Assembly: GCA_036172665.1 (NCBI GenBank)
Contig: CM069873.1
Span: 33,346,001-33,410,000 of the forward strand
DNA: 64,000 nucleotides
Origin: Prosopocoilus inquinatus
Taxonomy: Eukaryota > Arthropoda > Insecta > Coleoptera > Lucanidae
Reading direction: 5' to 3'
A model generated the notes under the pieces. That model made no database searches. It saw only the letters and a program-made list of their open reading frames with translations, and was not told the origin of the DNA. Each line of letters starts with the position of its first letter. Within the stretch, counting starts at the first letter, position 1. A program made the translations under genes and the position numbers. This document shows, piece by piece, positions 53,196 through 64,000 of the stretch.

Positions 53196-55084
53196 GTTTT
53201 AAATGAAACAGCACGTATTAGCGTTGTTCCTGTGATGTATCTAATCGATCCTTACTCATCTATCATGTTATTTGACGTTTCGATGGACTCCAGTAACTTT
53301 GATGTGAGATACGAAGTTCTCGGGCGCAGCTGAAGCTAGAAATAGTTTTAAACGAAACAACACGCATTAGCGTTGTTCCTGTGATGTATCTAATCGATCC
53401 TTACTCATCTATCATGTTATTTGGCGTTTCGATGGACTCCAGTAACTCTGATGTGAGATACAAAGTTTTCGGACGCAGAAGAAGCTGGAAATAGTTTTGA
53501 ACGAAACAACATGTATTAGCGTTGTTCCTGTGATGTATCTAATCGATCCTTACTTAGCTACTATGTTATTTGACGTTTCTATGGACTCCAATATCTCTGA
53601 TGTGAGATACAAAGTTTTCGGACGCAGCAGAAGCTGGAAATAGTTTTAAACGAAACAACACGCATTAGCGTTGTTCCTGTGATGTATCTAATCGATCCTT
53701 ACTCATCTATCATTTTATTTGACGTTTGGATGGACTACAGTAACTCTGATGTGAGATACAAAGTTTACGGACGCAGCAGAAGCTGGAAATAGTTTTAAAC
53801 GAAACAACACGCATTACCGTTGTTCCTGTGATGTATCTAATCGATCCTTACTCATCTATCATGTTATTTGGCGTTTCGATGGACTCCAGTAACTCTGATG
53901 TGAGATACAAAGTTCTCGGACGCAGCTGAAGCTAGAAATAGTTTTAAACGAAACAACACGCATTAGCGTTGTTCCTGTGATGTATTTAATCGATCCTTAC
54001 TCATCTATCATGTTATTTGACGTTTGAATGGACTCCAGTAACTCTGATGTGAGATACAAAGTTCTCGGACGCAGCAGAAGCTGGAAATATTTTTAAACGA
54101 AACAACACGCATTAGCGTTGTTCCTGTGATGTATCTAATCGATCCTTACTCATCTATCATGTTATTTGACGTTTCGATGGACTCCAGTAACTCTAATGTG
54201 AGATACGAAATTTTCGGACGCAGCAGAAGCTGGAAATAGTTTGAAACGAAACAACACGCATTAGCATTGTTCCTGTGATGTATCTAATCGATCCTTACTC
54301 ATCTATCATGTTATTTTTCGTTTCGATGGACTCCAGTAACTTTGATGTGAGATACGAAGTTCTCGGACGCAGCTGAAGCTGGAAATAGTTTTAAATGAAA
54401 CAACACGTATTAGCGTTGTTCCTGTGATGTATCTAATCGATTCTTACTCATGTATCATGTTATTTGACGTTTGGATGGACTCCAGTAACTCTGATGTGAG
54501 ATACAAAGTATTCGGACGCAGCAGGAGCTGGAAATAGTTTTAAACGATACAACACGCATTAGCGTTGTTCCTGTGATGTATCTAATCGATTCTTACTCAT
54601 GTATCATGTTATTTGACGTTTGGATGGACTCCAGTAACTCTGATGTGAGATACAAAGTATTCGGACGCAGCAGGAGCTGGAAATAGTTTTAAACGATACA
54701 ACACGCATTAGCGTTGTTCCTGTGATGTATCTAATCGATCCTTACTCATCTATCATGTTATTTGGCGTTTCGATGGACTCCAGTAACTCTGATGTGAGAT
54801 ACAAAGTTCTCGGACGCAGCTGAAGCTAGAAATAGTTTTAAACGAAACAACACGCATTAGCGTTGTTCCTGTGATGTATTTAATCGATCCTTACTCACCT
54901 ATCATGTTATTTGACGTTTGAATGGACTCCAGTAACTCTGATGTGAGATACAAAGTTCTCGGACGCAGCAGAAGCTGGAAATATTTTTAAACGAAACAAC
55001 ACGCATTAGCGTTGTTCCTGTGATGTATCTAATCGATCCTTACTCATCTATCATGTTATTTGACGTTTCGATGGACTCCAGTAA
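53196..55084 (+). repeat. 1.9-kb block, copy 2
   Basis: Downstream copy. Private changes include CAATATCTC near 53,589 and TTTTTCGTTTCG near 54,313. To the right it continues as CCAGTAACTCTAATG, the intact form of the sequence broken in copy 1. Confidence 0.8.
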
Positions 55085-55719
55085 CTCTAATGTGAGATAC
55101 GAAATTTTCGGACGCAGCAGAAGCTGGAAATAGTTTGAAACGAAACAACACGCATTAGCATTGTTCCTGTGATGTATCTAATCGATCCTTACTCATCTAT
55201 CATGTTATTTGGCGTTTCGATGGACTCCAGTAACTTTGATGTGAGATACGAAGTTCACGGACGCAGCTGAAGCTGGAAATAGTTTTAAATGAAACAACAC
55301 GTATTAGCGTTGTTCCTGTGATGTATCTAATCGATTCTTACTCATGTATCATGTTATTTGACGTTTGGATGGACTCCAGTAACTCTGATGTGAGATACAA
55401 AGTATTCGGACGCAGCAGGAGCTGGAAATAGTTTTAAACGATACAACACGCATTAGCGTTGTTCCTGTGATGTATCTAATCGATCCTTACTCATCTATCA
55501 TGTTATTTGGCGTTTCGATGGACTCCAGTAACTCTGATGTGAGATACAAAGTTTTCGGACGCAGCAGAAGCTGGAAATAGTTTTAAACGAAACAACACGC
55601 ATTAGCGTTGTTCCTGTGATGTATCTAATCGATCCTTACTCATCTATCATGTTATTTGACGTTTCGATGGACTCTAGTAACTATGATGTGAGATACGAAG
55701 TTTTTGGACGCAGCAGGAG

Positions 55720-55803
55720 CTGGAAATAGTTTTAAACGAAACAACACGCATTAGCGTTGTTCTGGAAATAGTTTTAAATGAAACAGCACGTATTAGCGTT
55801 GTT
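55720..55803 (+). repeat. 42-bp internal tandem duplication, copy 3 of 4
   Basis: Same structure, 3,767 bp after copy 2 (25 monomers plus 42 bp). The second half reads ATAGTTTTAAATG, so the GCTTT variant is private to copies 1 and 2. Confidence 0.92.
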
Positions 55804-58649
55804 CCTGTGATGTATCTAATCGATCCTTACTCATCTATCATGTTATTTGACGTTTCGATGGACTCCAGTAACTTTGATGTGAGATACGAAGTTCTCGGGC
55901 GCAGCTGAATCTAGAAATAGTTTTAAACGAAACAACACGCATTAGCGTTGTTCCTGTGATGTATCTAATCGATCCTTACTCATCTATCATGTTATTTGGC
56001 GTTTCGATGGACTCCAGTAACTCTGATGTGAGATACAAAGTTTTCGGACGCAGCAGAAGCTGGAAATAGTTTTGAACGAAACAACACGTATTAGCGTTGT
56101 TCCTGTGATGTATCTAATCGATACTTACTTAGCTACTATGTTATTTGACGTTTCGATGGACTCCAATAACTCTGATGTGAGATACAAAGTTTTCGGACGC
56201 AGCAGAAGCTTTAAATACTTTTAAACGAAACAACACGCATTAGCGTTGTTCCTGTGATGTATCTAATCGATCCTTACAGATCTATCATTTTATTTGACGT
56301 TTGGATGGACTACAGTAACTCTGATGTGAGATACAAAGTTTACGGACGCAGCAGAAGCTGGAAATAGTTTTAAACGAAACAACACGCATTACCGTTGTTC
56401 CTGTGATGTATCTAATCGATCCTTACCCATCTATCATGTTATTTGGCGTTTCGATGGACTCCAGTAACTCTGATGTGAGATACAAAGTTCTCGGACGCAG
56501 CTGAAGCTAGAAATAGTTTTAAACGAAACAACACGCATTAGCGTTGTCCCTGTGATGTATTTAATCGATCCTTACTCATCTATCATGTTATTTGACGTTT
56601 GAATGGACTCCAGTAACTCTGATGTGAGATACAAAGTTCTCGGACGCAGCAGAAGCTGGAAATAGTTTTGAACGAAACAACACGTATTAGCGTTGTTCCT
56701 GTGATGTATCTAATCGACCCTTACTTAGCTACTATGTTATTTGACGTTTCGATGGACTCCAATAACTCTGATGTGAGATACAAAGTTTTCGGACGCAGCA
56801 GAAGCTGGAAATAGTTTTAAACGAAACAACACGCATTAGCGTTGTTCCTGTGATGTATCTAATCGATCCTTACTCATCTATCATTTTATTTGACTTTTGG
56901 ATGGACTACAGTAACTCTGATGTGAGATACAAAGTTTACGGACGCAGCAGAAGCTGGAAATAGTTTTAAACGAAACAACACGCATTACCGTTGTTCCTGT
57001 GATGTATCTAATCGATCCTTACTCATCTATCATGTTATTTGGCGTTTCGATGGACTCCAGTAACTCTAATGTGAGATACGAAATTTTCGGACGCAGCAGA
57101 AGCTGGAAATAGTTTGAAACGAAACAACACGCATTAGCATTGTTCCTGTGATGTATCTAATCGATCCTTACTCATCTATCATGTTGTTTGGCGTTTCGAT
57201 GGACTCCAGTAACTTTGATGTGAGATACGAAGTTCTCGGACGCAGCTGAAGCTGGAAATAGTTTTAAATGAAACAACACGTATTAGCGTTGTTCCTGTGA
57301 TGTATCTAATCGATTCTTACTCATGTATCATGTTATTTGACGTTTGGATGGACTCCAGTAACTCTGATGTGAGATACAAAGTATTCGGACGCAGCAGAAG
57401 CTCGAGATAGTTTTAAACGATACAACACGCATTAGCGTTGTTCCTGTGATGTATCTAATCGATCCTTACTCATCTATCATGTTATTTGGCGTTTCGATGG
57501 ACTCCAGTAACTCTGATGTGAGATACAAAGTTTTCGGACGCAGCAGAAGCTGGAAATAGTTTTAAACGAAACAACACGCATTAGCGTTGTTCCTGTGATG
57601 TATCTAATCGATCCTTACTCATCTATCATGTTATTTGACGTTTGGATGGACTCCAGTAACTCTGATGTGAGATGCAAAGTTTTCGGACGCAGCAGAAGCT
57701 GGAGATAGTTTTAAACGAAACAACACGCATTAGCGTTGTTCCTGTGATGTATCTAATCGATCCTTACTCATCTATCATGTTATTTGGCGTTTCGATGGAC
57801 TCCAGTAACTCTGATGTGAGATACAAAGTTTTCGGACGCAGCAGAAGCTGGAAATAGTTTTGAACGAAACAACACGTATTAGCGTTGTTCCTGTGATGTA
57901 TCTAATCGATCCTTATTTAGCTACTATGTTATTTGACGTTTCGATGGACTCCAATAACTCTAATGTGAGATACGAAATTTTCGGACGCAGCAGAAGCTGG
58001 AAATAGTTTTAAACGAAACCACACGTATTAGCGTTGTTCCTGTGATGTATCTAATCGATCCTTACTCATCTATCATGTTATTTGACGTTTCGATGGACTC
58101 TAGTAACTCTGATGTGAGATACGAAGTTTTTGGACGCAGCAGGAGCTGGAAATAGTTTTAAACGAAACAACACGCATTAGTGTTGTTCCTGTGCTGTATC
58201 TAATCGATCCTTACTTATCTATCATGTTATTTGACGTTTCGATGGACTCCAGTAACTCTGATGTGAGATACGACATTTTCGGACGCAGCAGAAGCTGGAA
58301 ATAGTTTTAAACGAAACAACACGTATTAGCGTTGTTCCTGTGATGTATCTAATCGATCCTTACTCATCTATCATGTTATTTGGCGTTTCGATGGACTCCA
58401 GTAATTTTGATGTGAGATACGAAGTTCTCGGACGCAGCTGAAGCTGGAAATAGTTTTAAATGCAACAACACGTATTAGCGTTGTTCCTGTGATGTATCTA
58501 ATCGATTCTTACTCATGTATCATGTTATTTGACGTTTGGATGGACTCCAGTAACTCTGATGTGAGATACAAAGTATTCGGACGCAGCAGGAGCTGGAAAT
58601 AGTTTTAAACGATACAACACGCATTAGCGTTGTTCCTGTGATGTATCTA

Positions 58650-58947
58650 ATCGATCCTTACTCATCTATCATTTTATTTGACGTTTGGATGGACTACAGT
58701 AACTATGATGTGAGATACAAAGTTTACGGACGCATCAGAAGCTGGAAATAGTTTTAAACGAAACAACACGCATTACCGTTGTTCCTGTGATGTATCTAAT
58801 CGATCCTTACTCATCTATCATTTTATTTGACGTTTGGATGGACTACAGTAACTCTGATGTGAGATACAAAGTTTACGGACGCAGCAGAAGCTGGAAATAG
58901 TTTTAAACGAAACAACACGCATTACCGTTGTTCCTGTGATGTATCTA
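58650..58947 (+). repeat. Doubled monomer of the GACTACAG / TTTACGG type
   Basis: Two consecutive monomers of this normally single type lie at about 58,669 and 58,818. They differ by AACTATGATG and GCATCAG in the first. A second doubled pair lies near 60,408 and 60,557, with ACACATCTATC in both. This points to repeated single-monomer gain in the right-hand domain. Confidence 0.78.
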
Positions 58948-59400
58948 ATCGATCCTTACTCATCTATCATGTTATTTGGCGTTTCGATGGACTCCAGTAA
59001 CTCTGATGTGAGATACAAAGTTCTCGGACGCAGCTGAAGCTAGAAATAGTTTTAAACGAAACAACACGCATTAGCGTTGTTCCTGTGATGTATTTAATCG
59101 ATCCTTACTCATCTATCATGTTATTTGACGTTTGAATGGACTCCAGTAACTCTGATGTGAGATACAAAGTTCTCGGACGCAGCAGAAGCTGAAAATATTT
59201 TTAAACGAAACAACACGCATTAGCGTTGTTCCTGTGATGTATCTAATCGATCCTTACTCATCTATCATGTTATTTGACGTTTCGATGGACTCCAGTAACT
59301 CTAATGTGAGATACGAAATTTTCGGACGCAGCAGAAGCTGGAAATAGTTTGAAACGAAGCAACACGCATTAGCATTGTTCCTGTGATGTATCTAAACGAT

Positions 59401-59453
59401 CCTTACTCATCAAAACACGCATTAGCGTTGTTCCTGTGATGTATTTAATCGAT
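59401..59453 (+). repeat. 53-bp monomer remnant
   Basis: CCTTACT recurs after only 53 bp (59,401 to 59,454). CTCATC is fused to AAAACACGCATTAG, so 96 bp of a monomer are missing, from within the CATCTATCATG segment to the hairpin's left arm. Confidence 0.92.
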
Positions 59454-59837
59454 CCTTACTCATCTATCATGTTATTTGACATTTGAATGGACTCCAGTAA
59501 CTCTGATGTGAGATACAAAGTTCTCGGACGCAGCAGAAGCTGGAAATATTTTTAAACGAAACAACACGCATTAGCGTTGTTCCTGTGATGTATCTAATCG
59601 ATCCTTACTCATCTATCATGTTATTTGACGTTTCGATGGACTCCAGTAACTCTAATGTGAGATACGAAATTTTCGGACGCAGCAGAAGCTGGAAATAGTT
59701 TGAAACGAAACAACACGCATTAGCATTGTTCCTGTGATGTATCTAATCGATCCTTACTCATCTATCATGTTATTTGGCGTTTCGATGGACTCCAGTAACT
59801 TTGATGTGAGATACGAAGTTTTTGCACGCAGCAGGAG

Positions 59838-59921
59838 CTGGAAATAGTTTTAAACGAAACAACACGCATCAGCGTTGTTCTGGAAATAGTTTTAAATGAA
59901 ACAGCACGTATTAGCGTTGTT
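59838..59921 (+). repeat. 42-bp internal tandem duplication, copy 4 of 4
   Basis: Same structure with private ACGCATCAGCG. It is 4,118 bp after copy 3: 27 monomers plus 42 bp plus the 53-bp remnant near 59,400. Confidence 0.92.
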
Positions 59922-61230
59922 CCTGTGATGTATCTAATCGATCCTTACTCATCTATCATGTTATTTGACGTTTCGATGGACTCCAGTAACTTTGATGTGA
60001 GATACGAAGTTCTCGGGCGCAGCTGAAGCTAGAAATAGTTTTAAACGAAACAACACGCATTAGCGTTGTTCCTGTGATGTATCTAATCGATCCTTACTCA
60101 TCTATCATGTTATTTGGCGTTTCGATGGACTCCAGTAACTCTGATGTGAGATACAAAGTTTTCGGGCGCAGCAGAAGCTGGAAATAGTTTTGAACGAAAC
60201 AACACGTATTAGCGTTGTTCCTGTGATGTATCTAATCGATCCTTACTTAGCTACTATGTTATTTGACGTTTCGATGGACTCCAATAACTCTGATGTGAGA
60301 TACAAAGTTCTCGGACGCAGCAGAAGCTTTAAATACTTTTAAACGAAACAACACGCATTAGCGTTGTTCCTGTGATGTATCTAATCGATCCTTACACATC
60401 TATCATTTTATTTGACGTTTGGATGGACTACAGTAACTCTGATGTGAGATACAAAGTTTACGGACGCAGCAGAAGATGGAAATAGTTTTAAACGAAACAA
60501 CACGCATTAGCGTTGTTCCTGTGATGTATCTAATCGATCCTTACACATCTATCATTTTATTTGACGTTTGGATGGACTACAGTAACTCTGATGTGAGATA
60601 CAAAGTTTACGGACGCAGCAGAAGCTGGAAATAGTTTTAAACGAAACAACACGCATTACCGTTGTTCCTGTGATGTATCTAATCGATCCTTACCCATCTA
60701 TCATGTTATTTGGCGTTTCGATGGACTCCAATAACTCTGATGTGAGATACAAAGTTTTCGGACGCAGCAGAAGCTGGAAATAGTTTTAAACGAAACAACA
60801 CGCATTAGCGTTGTTCCTGTGATGTATCTAATCGATCCTTACTCATCTATCATTTTATTTGACTTTTGGATGGACTACAGTAACTCTGATGTTAGATACA
60901 AAGTTTACGGACGCAGCAGAAGCTGGAAATAGTTTTAAACGAAACAACACGCATTACCGTTGTTCCTGTGATGTATCTAATCGATCCTTACTCATCTATC
61001 ATGTTATTTGGCGTTTCGATGGACTCCAGTAACTCTAATGTGAGATACGAAATTTTCGGACGCAGCAGAAGCTGGAAATAGTTTGAAACGAAACAACACG
61101 CATTAGCATTGTTCCTGTGATGTATCTAATCGATCCTTACTCATCTATCATGTTATTTGACGTTTGGATGGGCTCCAGCAACTCTGAAGTGAGATAAGAA
61201 GTTCTCGGACCCAGCTGAAGCTGGAAATAG

Positions 61231-61265
61231 TTTTAAATGAAACAACACGCAAGCGTTGTTCCTGT
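61231..61265 (+). repeat. 3-bp deletion in the hairpin loop
   Basis: AACAACACGCAAGCGTTGTT replaces the usual form with ATTA between ACGC and GCGT. Three bases of the loop are lost while both arms remain. Seen once. Confidence 0.88.
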
Positions 61266-64000
61266 GATGTATCTAATCGATCCTTACTTATCTACTATGT
61301 TATTTGACGTTTCGATGGACTCCAGTAACTCTGATGTGAGATACAATGTTCTCGGACGCAGCAGAAGCTGGAAATAGTTTTGAACGAAACAACACGTATT
61401 AGCGTTGTTCCTGTGATGTATCTAATCGATCTTTACTTATCTACTATGTTATTTGACGTTTCGATGGACTCCAGTAACTCTGATGTGAGTTACGAAATTT
61501 TCGGACGCAGCAGAAGCTGGAAATAATTTTAAATGAAACAACACGCATTAGCGTTGTACCTGTGATGTATCTAATCGATACTTGCTCATCTATCATGTTA
61601 TTTGACGTTTGGATGCACTCCAGTAACTCTGAGGTGAGAAACGAAATTTTCGGGCGCAGCAGAAGCTGGAAATAGTTTTAAATGAAACAACACGCATTAG
61701 CGTTGTTCCTGTGATGTATCTAATCGATCCTTACTCATCTATCATGTTATTTGACGTTTCGATGGACTCCAGTAACTCTAATGTGAGATACGAAATTTTC
61801 GGACGCAGCAGAACCTGGAAATAGTTTGAAACGAAACAACACGCATTAGCATTGTTCCTGTGATGTATCTAATCGATCCTTACTCATCTATCATGTTATT
61901 TGGCGTTTCGATGGACTCCAGTAACTTTGATGTGAGATACGAAGTTCTCGGACGCAGCTGAAGCTGGAAATAGTTTTAAATGAAACAACACGTATTAGCG
62001 TTGTTCCTGTGATGTATCTAATCGATTCTTACTCATCTATCATGTTATTTGACGTTTGGATGGACTCCAGTAACTCTGATGTGAGATACAAAGTATTCGG
62101 ACGCAGCAGAAGCTCGAGATAGTTTTAAACGATACAACACGCATTAGCGTTGTTCCTGTGATGTATCTAATCGATCCTTACTCATCTATCATGTTATTTG
62201 GCGTTTCGATGGACTCCAGTAACTCTGATGTGAGATACAAAGTTTTCGGACGCAGCAGAAGCTGGAAATAGTTTTGAACGAAACAACACGTATTAGCGTT
62301 GTTCCTGTGATGTATCTAATCGATCCTTATTTAGCTACTATGTTATTTGACGTTTCGATGGACTCCAATAACTCTAATGTGAGATACGAAATTTTCGGAC
62401 GCAGCAGAAGCTGGAAATAGTTTTAAACGAAACAACACGTATTAGCGTTGTTCCTATGATGTATCTAATCGATCCTTACTCATCTATCATGTTATTTGAC
62501 GTTTCGATGGACTCTAGTAACTCTGATGTGAGATACGAAGTTTTTGGACGCAGCAGGAGCTGGAAATAGTTTTAAACGAAACAACACGCATTAGTGTTGT
62601 TCCTGTGCTGTATCTAATCGATCCTTACTTATCTATCATGTTATTTGACGTTTCGATACACTCCAGTAACTCTGATGTGAGATACGACGTTTTAGGACGC
62701 AGCAGAAGCTGGAAATAGTTTTAAACGAAACAACACGTATTAGCGTTGTTCCTGTGATGAATGTAATCGATCCTTACTCATCTATCATGTTATTTGACGT
62801 TTGGATGGGCTCCAGCAACTCTGAAGTGAGATACGAAGTTCTCGGACCCAGCTGAAGCTGGAAATAGTTTTAAATGAAACAACACGCATTAGCGTTGTTC
62901 CTGTGATGTATCTAATCGATCCTTACTCATCTATCATGTTATTTGACGTTTGAATGGACTCCAGTAACTCTGATGTGAGATACAAAGTTCTCGGACGCAG
63001 CAGAAGCTGGAAATAGTTTTGAACGAAACAACACGTATTAGCGTTGTTCCTGTGATGTATCTAATCGATCCTTACTTATCTACTATGTTATTTCACGTTT
63101 CGATGGACTCCAGTAACTCTGATGTGAGATACGAAGTTTTTGGACGCATCAGGAGCTGGAAATAGTTTTAAATGAAACAACACGTATTAGCGTTGTTCCT
63201 GTGATGTATCTAATCGATCCTTACTTAGCTACTATGTTATTTGACGTTTCGATGGACTCCAGTAACTCTAATGTGAGATACGAAATTTTCGGACGCAGCA
63301 GAAGCTGGAAATAGTTTTAAACGAAACAACACGTATTAGCGTTGTTCCTGTGATGTATCTAATCGATCCTTACTTATCTATCATGTTATTTGACGTTTGG
63401 ATGGACTCCAGTAACTCTGATGTGAGATACAAAGTTTTCGGACGCAGCAGAAGCTGGAAATAGTTTTAAACGAAACAACACGTATTAGCGTAGTTCCTGT
63501 GATGAATGTAATCGATCCTTACTCATCTATCATGTTATTTGACGTTTGGATGGGCTCCAGCAACTCTGAAGTGAGATACGAAGTTCTCGGACGCAGTTGA
63601 AGCTGGAAATAGTTTTAAATGAAACAGCACGTATTAGCGTTGTTCCTGTGATGTATCTAATCGATCCTTACTCATCTATCATGTTATTTGACGTTTCGAT
63701 GGACTCCAGTAACTCTAATGTGAGATACGAAATTTTCGGACGCAGCAGAAGCTGGAAATAGTTTTAAACGAAACAACACGCATTAGCATTGTTCCTGTGA
63801 TGTATCTAATCGATCCTTACTCATCTATCATGTTATTTGGCGTTTCGATGGACTCCAGTAACTTTGATGTGAGATACGAAGTTCTCGGACGCAGCTGAAG
63901 CTGGAAATAGTTTTAAATGAAACAACACGTATTAGCGTTGTTCCTGTGATGTATCTAATCGATCCTTACTTATCTATCATGTTATTTGACGTTTGGATGG

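Larger units (their letters stand above)
1..64000 (+). repeat. 149-bp satellite DNA array, about 430 head-to-tail monomers
   Basis: Successive copies of the landmark TGGAAATAG (or its variant TAGAAATAG) start at 21, 170, 319, 468 and 617, a constant spacing of 149 bp, and the spacing holds to the end apart from the listed indels. Each monomer carries, in order, an A/T-rich stretch with TTTAAA, an imperfect hairpin, TAATCGATCC (a ClaI site), TTATTTGACG, GATGGACTC, GATGTGAGATAC and GACGCAGCAG. The consensus is about 40% GC with 9 CpG. All copies have one orientation and both window edges cut a monomer. The first two complete monomers (21-169, 170-318) differ at 13 sites, while distant block copies can be over 99% identical, which is the mark of higher-order repeat organisation. 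Known biology: satellites near nucleosome length usually form centromeric or pericentromeric heterochromatin and evolve by unequal exchange and gene conversion. A centromeric role and the host species are inference. I do not recognise the family name. Confidence 0.98.
55085..64000 (+). repeat. Right-hand variant domain, last part
   Basis: Satellite monomers only, rich in the TTTACGG, TTTGAAACG, GCATTGTT and TTTAATCG variants. Several monomers read TTTAAATAC in place of GGAAATAG (near 56,211 and 60,329). From about 61,200 on, the monomers look less regular, with private changes such as GATAAGAAG, GAGTTACG, TTGTACCTG, GATGCACTCC and GATACACTCC. The window ends mid-monomer at GACGTTTGGATGG. Confidence 0.8.

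Noticed and set aside
1..64000. CRISPR array
   Set aside because: Repeats are 149 bp, contiguous and variable, with no unique spacers and no cas genes.
1..64000. Transposon or retroelement insertion, or inverted satellite segment
   Set aside because: Reading through the window I always found the forward landmarks at the expected phase, with no foreign stretch, target-site duplication or reverse-oriented monomer. The larger length anomalies are explained by satellite-derived insertions and deletions.
1..64000. Telomeric or microsatellite repeats
   Set aside because: No short tandem units such as TTAGG or TTAGGG runs were seen; the TTAG in the hairpin loop is isolated.
1..64000. Assignment to a named satellite family or species
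   Set aside because: I do not recognise the monomer with certainty. A database search of the 149-bp consensus would be decisive and I cannot run it.

Overview
The whole 64,000-base window is one uninterrupted satellite DNA array. A 149-bp monomer is repeated head to tail about 430 times, always in the same orientation. The window starts and ends inside a monomer, so the array continues past both edges. I found no unique sequence, protein gene, RNA gene, transposon insertion, telomere repeat or inverted segment. The longest open frames are about 67 codons and come from the repeat itself. Because 149 is not a multiple of 3, the reading frame shifts at every monomer boundary and all frames close quickly.

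The monomer is about 40% GC (59 of 149 positions in a consensus built by eye). It has 9 CpG sites where base composition predicts about 6, so CpG is not depleted. Nucleosome-sized AT-rich satellites of this kind are typical of centromeric or pericentromeric heterochromatin in eukaryotes. The lack of CpG depletion argues against a heavily methylated vertebrate or plant genome and would fit an invertebrate, for example an insect. That is inference; I do not recognise the family or the species.

The array has strong higher-order structure. Neighbouring monomers differ by up to about 9% (13 differences counted between the first two complete monomers), while multi-monomer blocks recur almost unchanged kilobases away. 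From left to right: (1) 1-18.7 kb is a mosaic of recurring blocks, one of about 12 monomers (three copies) and one of 11 monomers (three copies, two of them in tandem) that carries a 28-bp insertion; (2) 18.7-25.9 kb is a mixed region with a 25-bp deletion monomer, partly copied 15.8 kb downstream; (3) 25.9-33.3 kb is a near-perfect tandem duplication of a 3,724-bp, 25-monomer block; (4) 33.3-40.6 kb holds a 2.1/2.2-kb tandem duplication followed by a 590-bp and a 298-bp tandem duplication; (5) 40.6-64 kb is a different variant domain with a 42-bp internal duplication in four copies, a 1.9-kb duplicated block, a 19-bp deletion at a block edge and a 53-bp monomer remnant.

The most interesting signal is that many structural breaks fall in one place. 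An imperfect hairpin of about 22 bp (arms AACA..ACGC and GCGT/TGTT, loop ATTA) lies in every monomer. The 28-bp insertion, the 42-bp duplication, the 25-, 15- and 3-bp deletions, two 1-bp indels and one end of the 53-bp remnant all have breakpoints in or at the edge of this hairpin. This suggests that replication stalling or template switching at the hairpin helps drive the array's structural change, with unequal exchange and gene conversion spreading the results.
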